Positions 5,385 through 6,728 of a stretch of 6,728 bases of DNA are shown one piece after another. Within the stretch, counting starts at the first letter, position 1; every line of letters starts with the position of its first letter. Source of the DNA: Ramlibacter sp. (lineage in GTDB: Bacteria > Pseudomonadota > Gammaproteobacteria > Burkholderiales > Burkholderiaceae_C); NCBI GenBank assembly GCA_025351615.1, contig JANXVP010000035.1, positions 1 through 6,728 on the forward strand, in the 5' to 3' direction. The position numbers were made by a program, and so were the translations under genes. The notes under the pieces were generated by a model. The model was given only the letters and a program-made list of their open reading frames with translations, was not told the DNA's origin and did not search any database.

Positions 5385-6728
5385 TCATGCCGCGGGCGCG
5401 GTGCTGCGCAGCCGGATGTGGAGCTCGCGCAGCTGCTTCTCGTCGACCGGTCCCGGTGCCTGCGTGAGCAGGTCCTGCGCACGCTGGGTCTTGGGGAAAG
5501 CGATCACATCGCGCAGCGACTCGGCGCCGGTCATCAGCATCACGAAACGGTCCAGACCGATGGCAATGCCGCCGTGCGGCGGAGCGCCGTATTGCAGCGC
5601 GTCCAGCAGGAAGCCGAACTTCAGCTTGGCTTCTTCGGCGTCGATCTTCAGCGCGCGGAAGACCTTGCTCTGCACCTCCTCGCGATGGATCCGGACGGAG
5701 CCGCCGCCCAGCTCGATGCCGTTCAGCACCGCGTCGTAGGCCTTGGCGACACAACGGCCGGGGTCGGTCTCCAGCCAGTCTTCGTGTCCGTCCTTGGGCG
5801 AGGTAAAGGGATGGTGCACTGCGTTCCAGCGCTGCGCATCGTCGTCGTACTCGAACATCGGGAAATCGACCACCCACAGCGGCTTCCACTGGCCTGCGAT
5901 CAGGCCGCGCGCCTTGCCGAACTCGCTGTGGCCGACCTTCACCCGCAGTGCGCCGATGGAGTCGTTCACCACCTTGGCCTTGTCGGCGCCGAAGAAGATC
6001 AGGTCGCCGTTGCCGGCGCCGGTGCGCTTGAGGATCTCGGCGATCGCGGCGTCATGCAGGTTCTTGACGATGGGAGATTGCAATCCCTCCCGACCCGCAC
6101 CCGCGTCGTTGACCTTGATCCAGGCCAGGCCCCTGGCGCCGTAGATCTTGACGAACTCGGTGTAGCCGTCGATCTCGCCGCGGCTCATCTCGCTGCCGCC
6201 GGGAACGCGCAGGGCCACCACGCGGCCGTCCTCGGCATTGGCGGGCGCCGAGAACACCTTGAAGTCGACGTCTTTCATCACGTCCGTCATCTCCGTGAAT
6301 TCGAGCTGGACGCGCAGGTCGGGCTTGTCCGATCCGTACAGGCGCAGGGCGTCGGCATGTTTCATGACCGGGAAAGCCGGCATCTCGGTGCCGATCACGT
6401 TCTTGAAGGTGCTGCGGATCATGCCCTCGAACATGGTGCGGATCTCTTCCTCGTCCAGGAACGAGGTCTCCACGTCGATCTGGGTGAACTCGGGCTGGCG
6501 GTCGGCGCGCAGGTCTTCGTCGCGGAAGCACTTGGTGATCTGGTAATAGCGGTCGAAGCCCGCGACCATCAGCAGCTGCTTGAACAGCTGCGGCGACTGC
6601 GGCAGCGCGAAGAACATGCCGTCGTGCACACGCGAGGGCACGAGGTAATCGCGCGCGCCTTCGGGCGTGCTCTTCGTCAGCATCGGCGTCTCGATGTCGA
6701 TGAAACCGTTCGCGTCGAGGAACTTGCG
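5385..6728 (-). CDS. aspS: Aspartyl-tRNA synthetase, C-terminal part (cut by window edge)
   Basis: Class II aminoacyl-tRNA synthetase that charges tRNA-Asp in the cytoplasm. The visible 447 residues run from class II motif 1 to the stop; the N-terminal anticodon-binding OB domain, about 150 residues, lies beyond the right edge. Numbered from the first visible residue: motif 1 around FIDIETPML (9-17), then [17 protein letters not shown] typical of Asp[10 protein letters not shown] (44-51), motif 2 [18 protein letters not shown] (68-85), the bacterial GAD insertion domain in the middle, and motif 3 GIAIGLDRF (387-395). The coding frame continues past the first in-frame ATG at 6683 to the window edge, so that ATG is internal. 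The residues that separate discriminating from Asn-tolerant AspRS are in the missing part. It is the first visible gene of the tight minus-strand run, 9 nt before nudB. Any promoter lies outside the window. Confidence 0.97.
   Translation of the reverse strand, partial: RKFLDANGFIDIETPMLTKSTPEGARDYLVPSRVHDGMFFALPQSPQLFKQLLMVAGFDRYYQITKCFRDEDLRADRQPEFTQIDVETSFLDEEEIRTMFEGMIRSTFKNVIGTEMPAFPVMKHADALRLYGSDKPDLRVQLEFTEMTDVMKDVDFKVFSAPANAEDGRVVALRVPGGSEMSRGEIDGYTEFVKIYGARGLAWIKVNDAGAGREGLQSPIVKNLHDAAIAEILKRTGAGNGDLIFFGADKAKVVNDSIGALRVKVGHSEFGKARGLIAGQWKPLWVVDFPMFEYDDDAQRWNAVHHPFTSPKDGHEDWLETDPGRCVAKAYDAVLNGIELGGGSVRIHREEVQSKVFRALKIDAEEAKLKFGFLLDALQYGAPPHGGIAIGLDRFVMLMTGAESLRDVIAFPKTQRAQDLLTQAPGPVDEKQLRELHIRLRSTAPAA

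Noticed and set aside
1..6728. Mobile element, CRISPR array, tRNA, phage or toxin-antitoxin content
   Set aside because: No terminal repeats, spaced direct repeats, cloverleaf-like segments or transposase/integrase motifs were seen; known-family genes fill almost the whole window.

Overview
The window is a compact, GC-rich stretch of bacterial chromosome in which every supported gene lies on the minus strand, so the genes read from the right edge towards the left edge. The style of the proteins (a NudB with a beta-proteobacterial type of Nudix box, a bacterial-type AspRS, a YbhP-ClsB pair, a bacterial ATP-dependent DNA-repair ligase module) suggests a beta-proteobacterium, probably Burkholderiales and perhaps Oxalobacteraceae. 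The taxon is inferred from protein resemblance only.

In transcription order: aspS (C-terminal three quarters, cut by the right edge), nudB, a YbhP-like endonuclease/exonuclease/phosphatase-family protein, clsB (cardiolipin synthase with two HKD motifs), a metallo-beta-lactamase-fold DNA exonuclease of the ligase-associated type, an ATP-dependent DNA ligase with all canonical nucleotidyltransferase motifs, and the first part of folE (GTP cyclohydrolase I, cut by the left edge). Junctions are very tight: 9 nt, a 4-nt ATGA overlap, 8 nt, a directly abutting TAA-ATG, another ATGA overlap, and then a short AT-richer gap of about 20 to 100 nt before folE, depending on its start. Shine-Dalgarno sequences are weak, so one transcript with translational coupling is the simplest reading. 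No stretch longer than 300 bases lacks a gene.

Three functional themes are interleaved. Folate: FolE makes dihydroneopterin triphosphate and NudB removes its pyrophosphate, and the two genes bracket the other four complete ones. Membrane lipid: ClsB with YbhP, the same order as in E. coli ybhP-ybhO. DNA repair: exonuclease plus ligase, two members of a known four-gene repair cluster whose other members (an Lhr-type helicase and a metallophosphoesterase) are not seen next to the ligase, where folE begins instead.

No tRNA, rRNA, CRISPR array, insertion sequence, phage gene or intrinsic terminator was recognised. No clearly undescribed system is visible. The points most worth a second look are the helicase-less exonuclease-ligase pair, the folate genes bracketing the run, and two small perfect dyads, one at the ybhP start and one in the ligase-folE gap.
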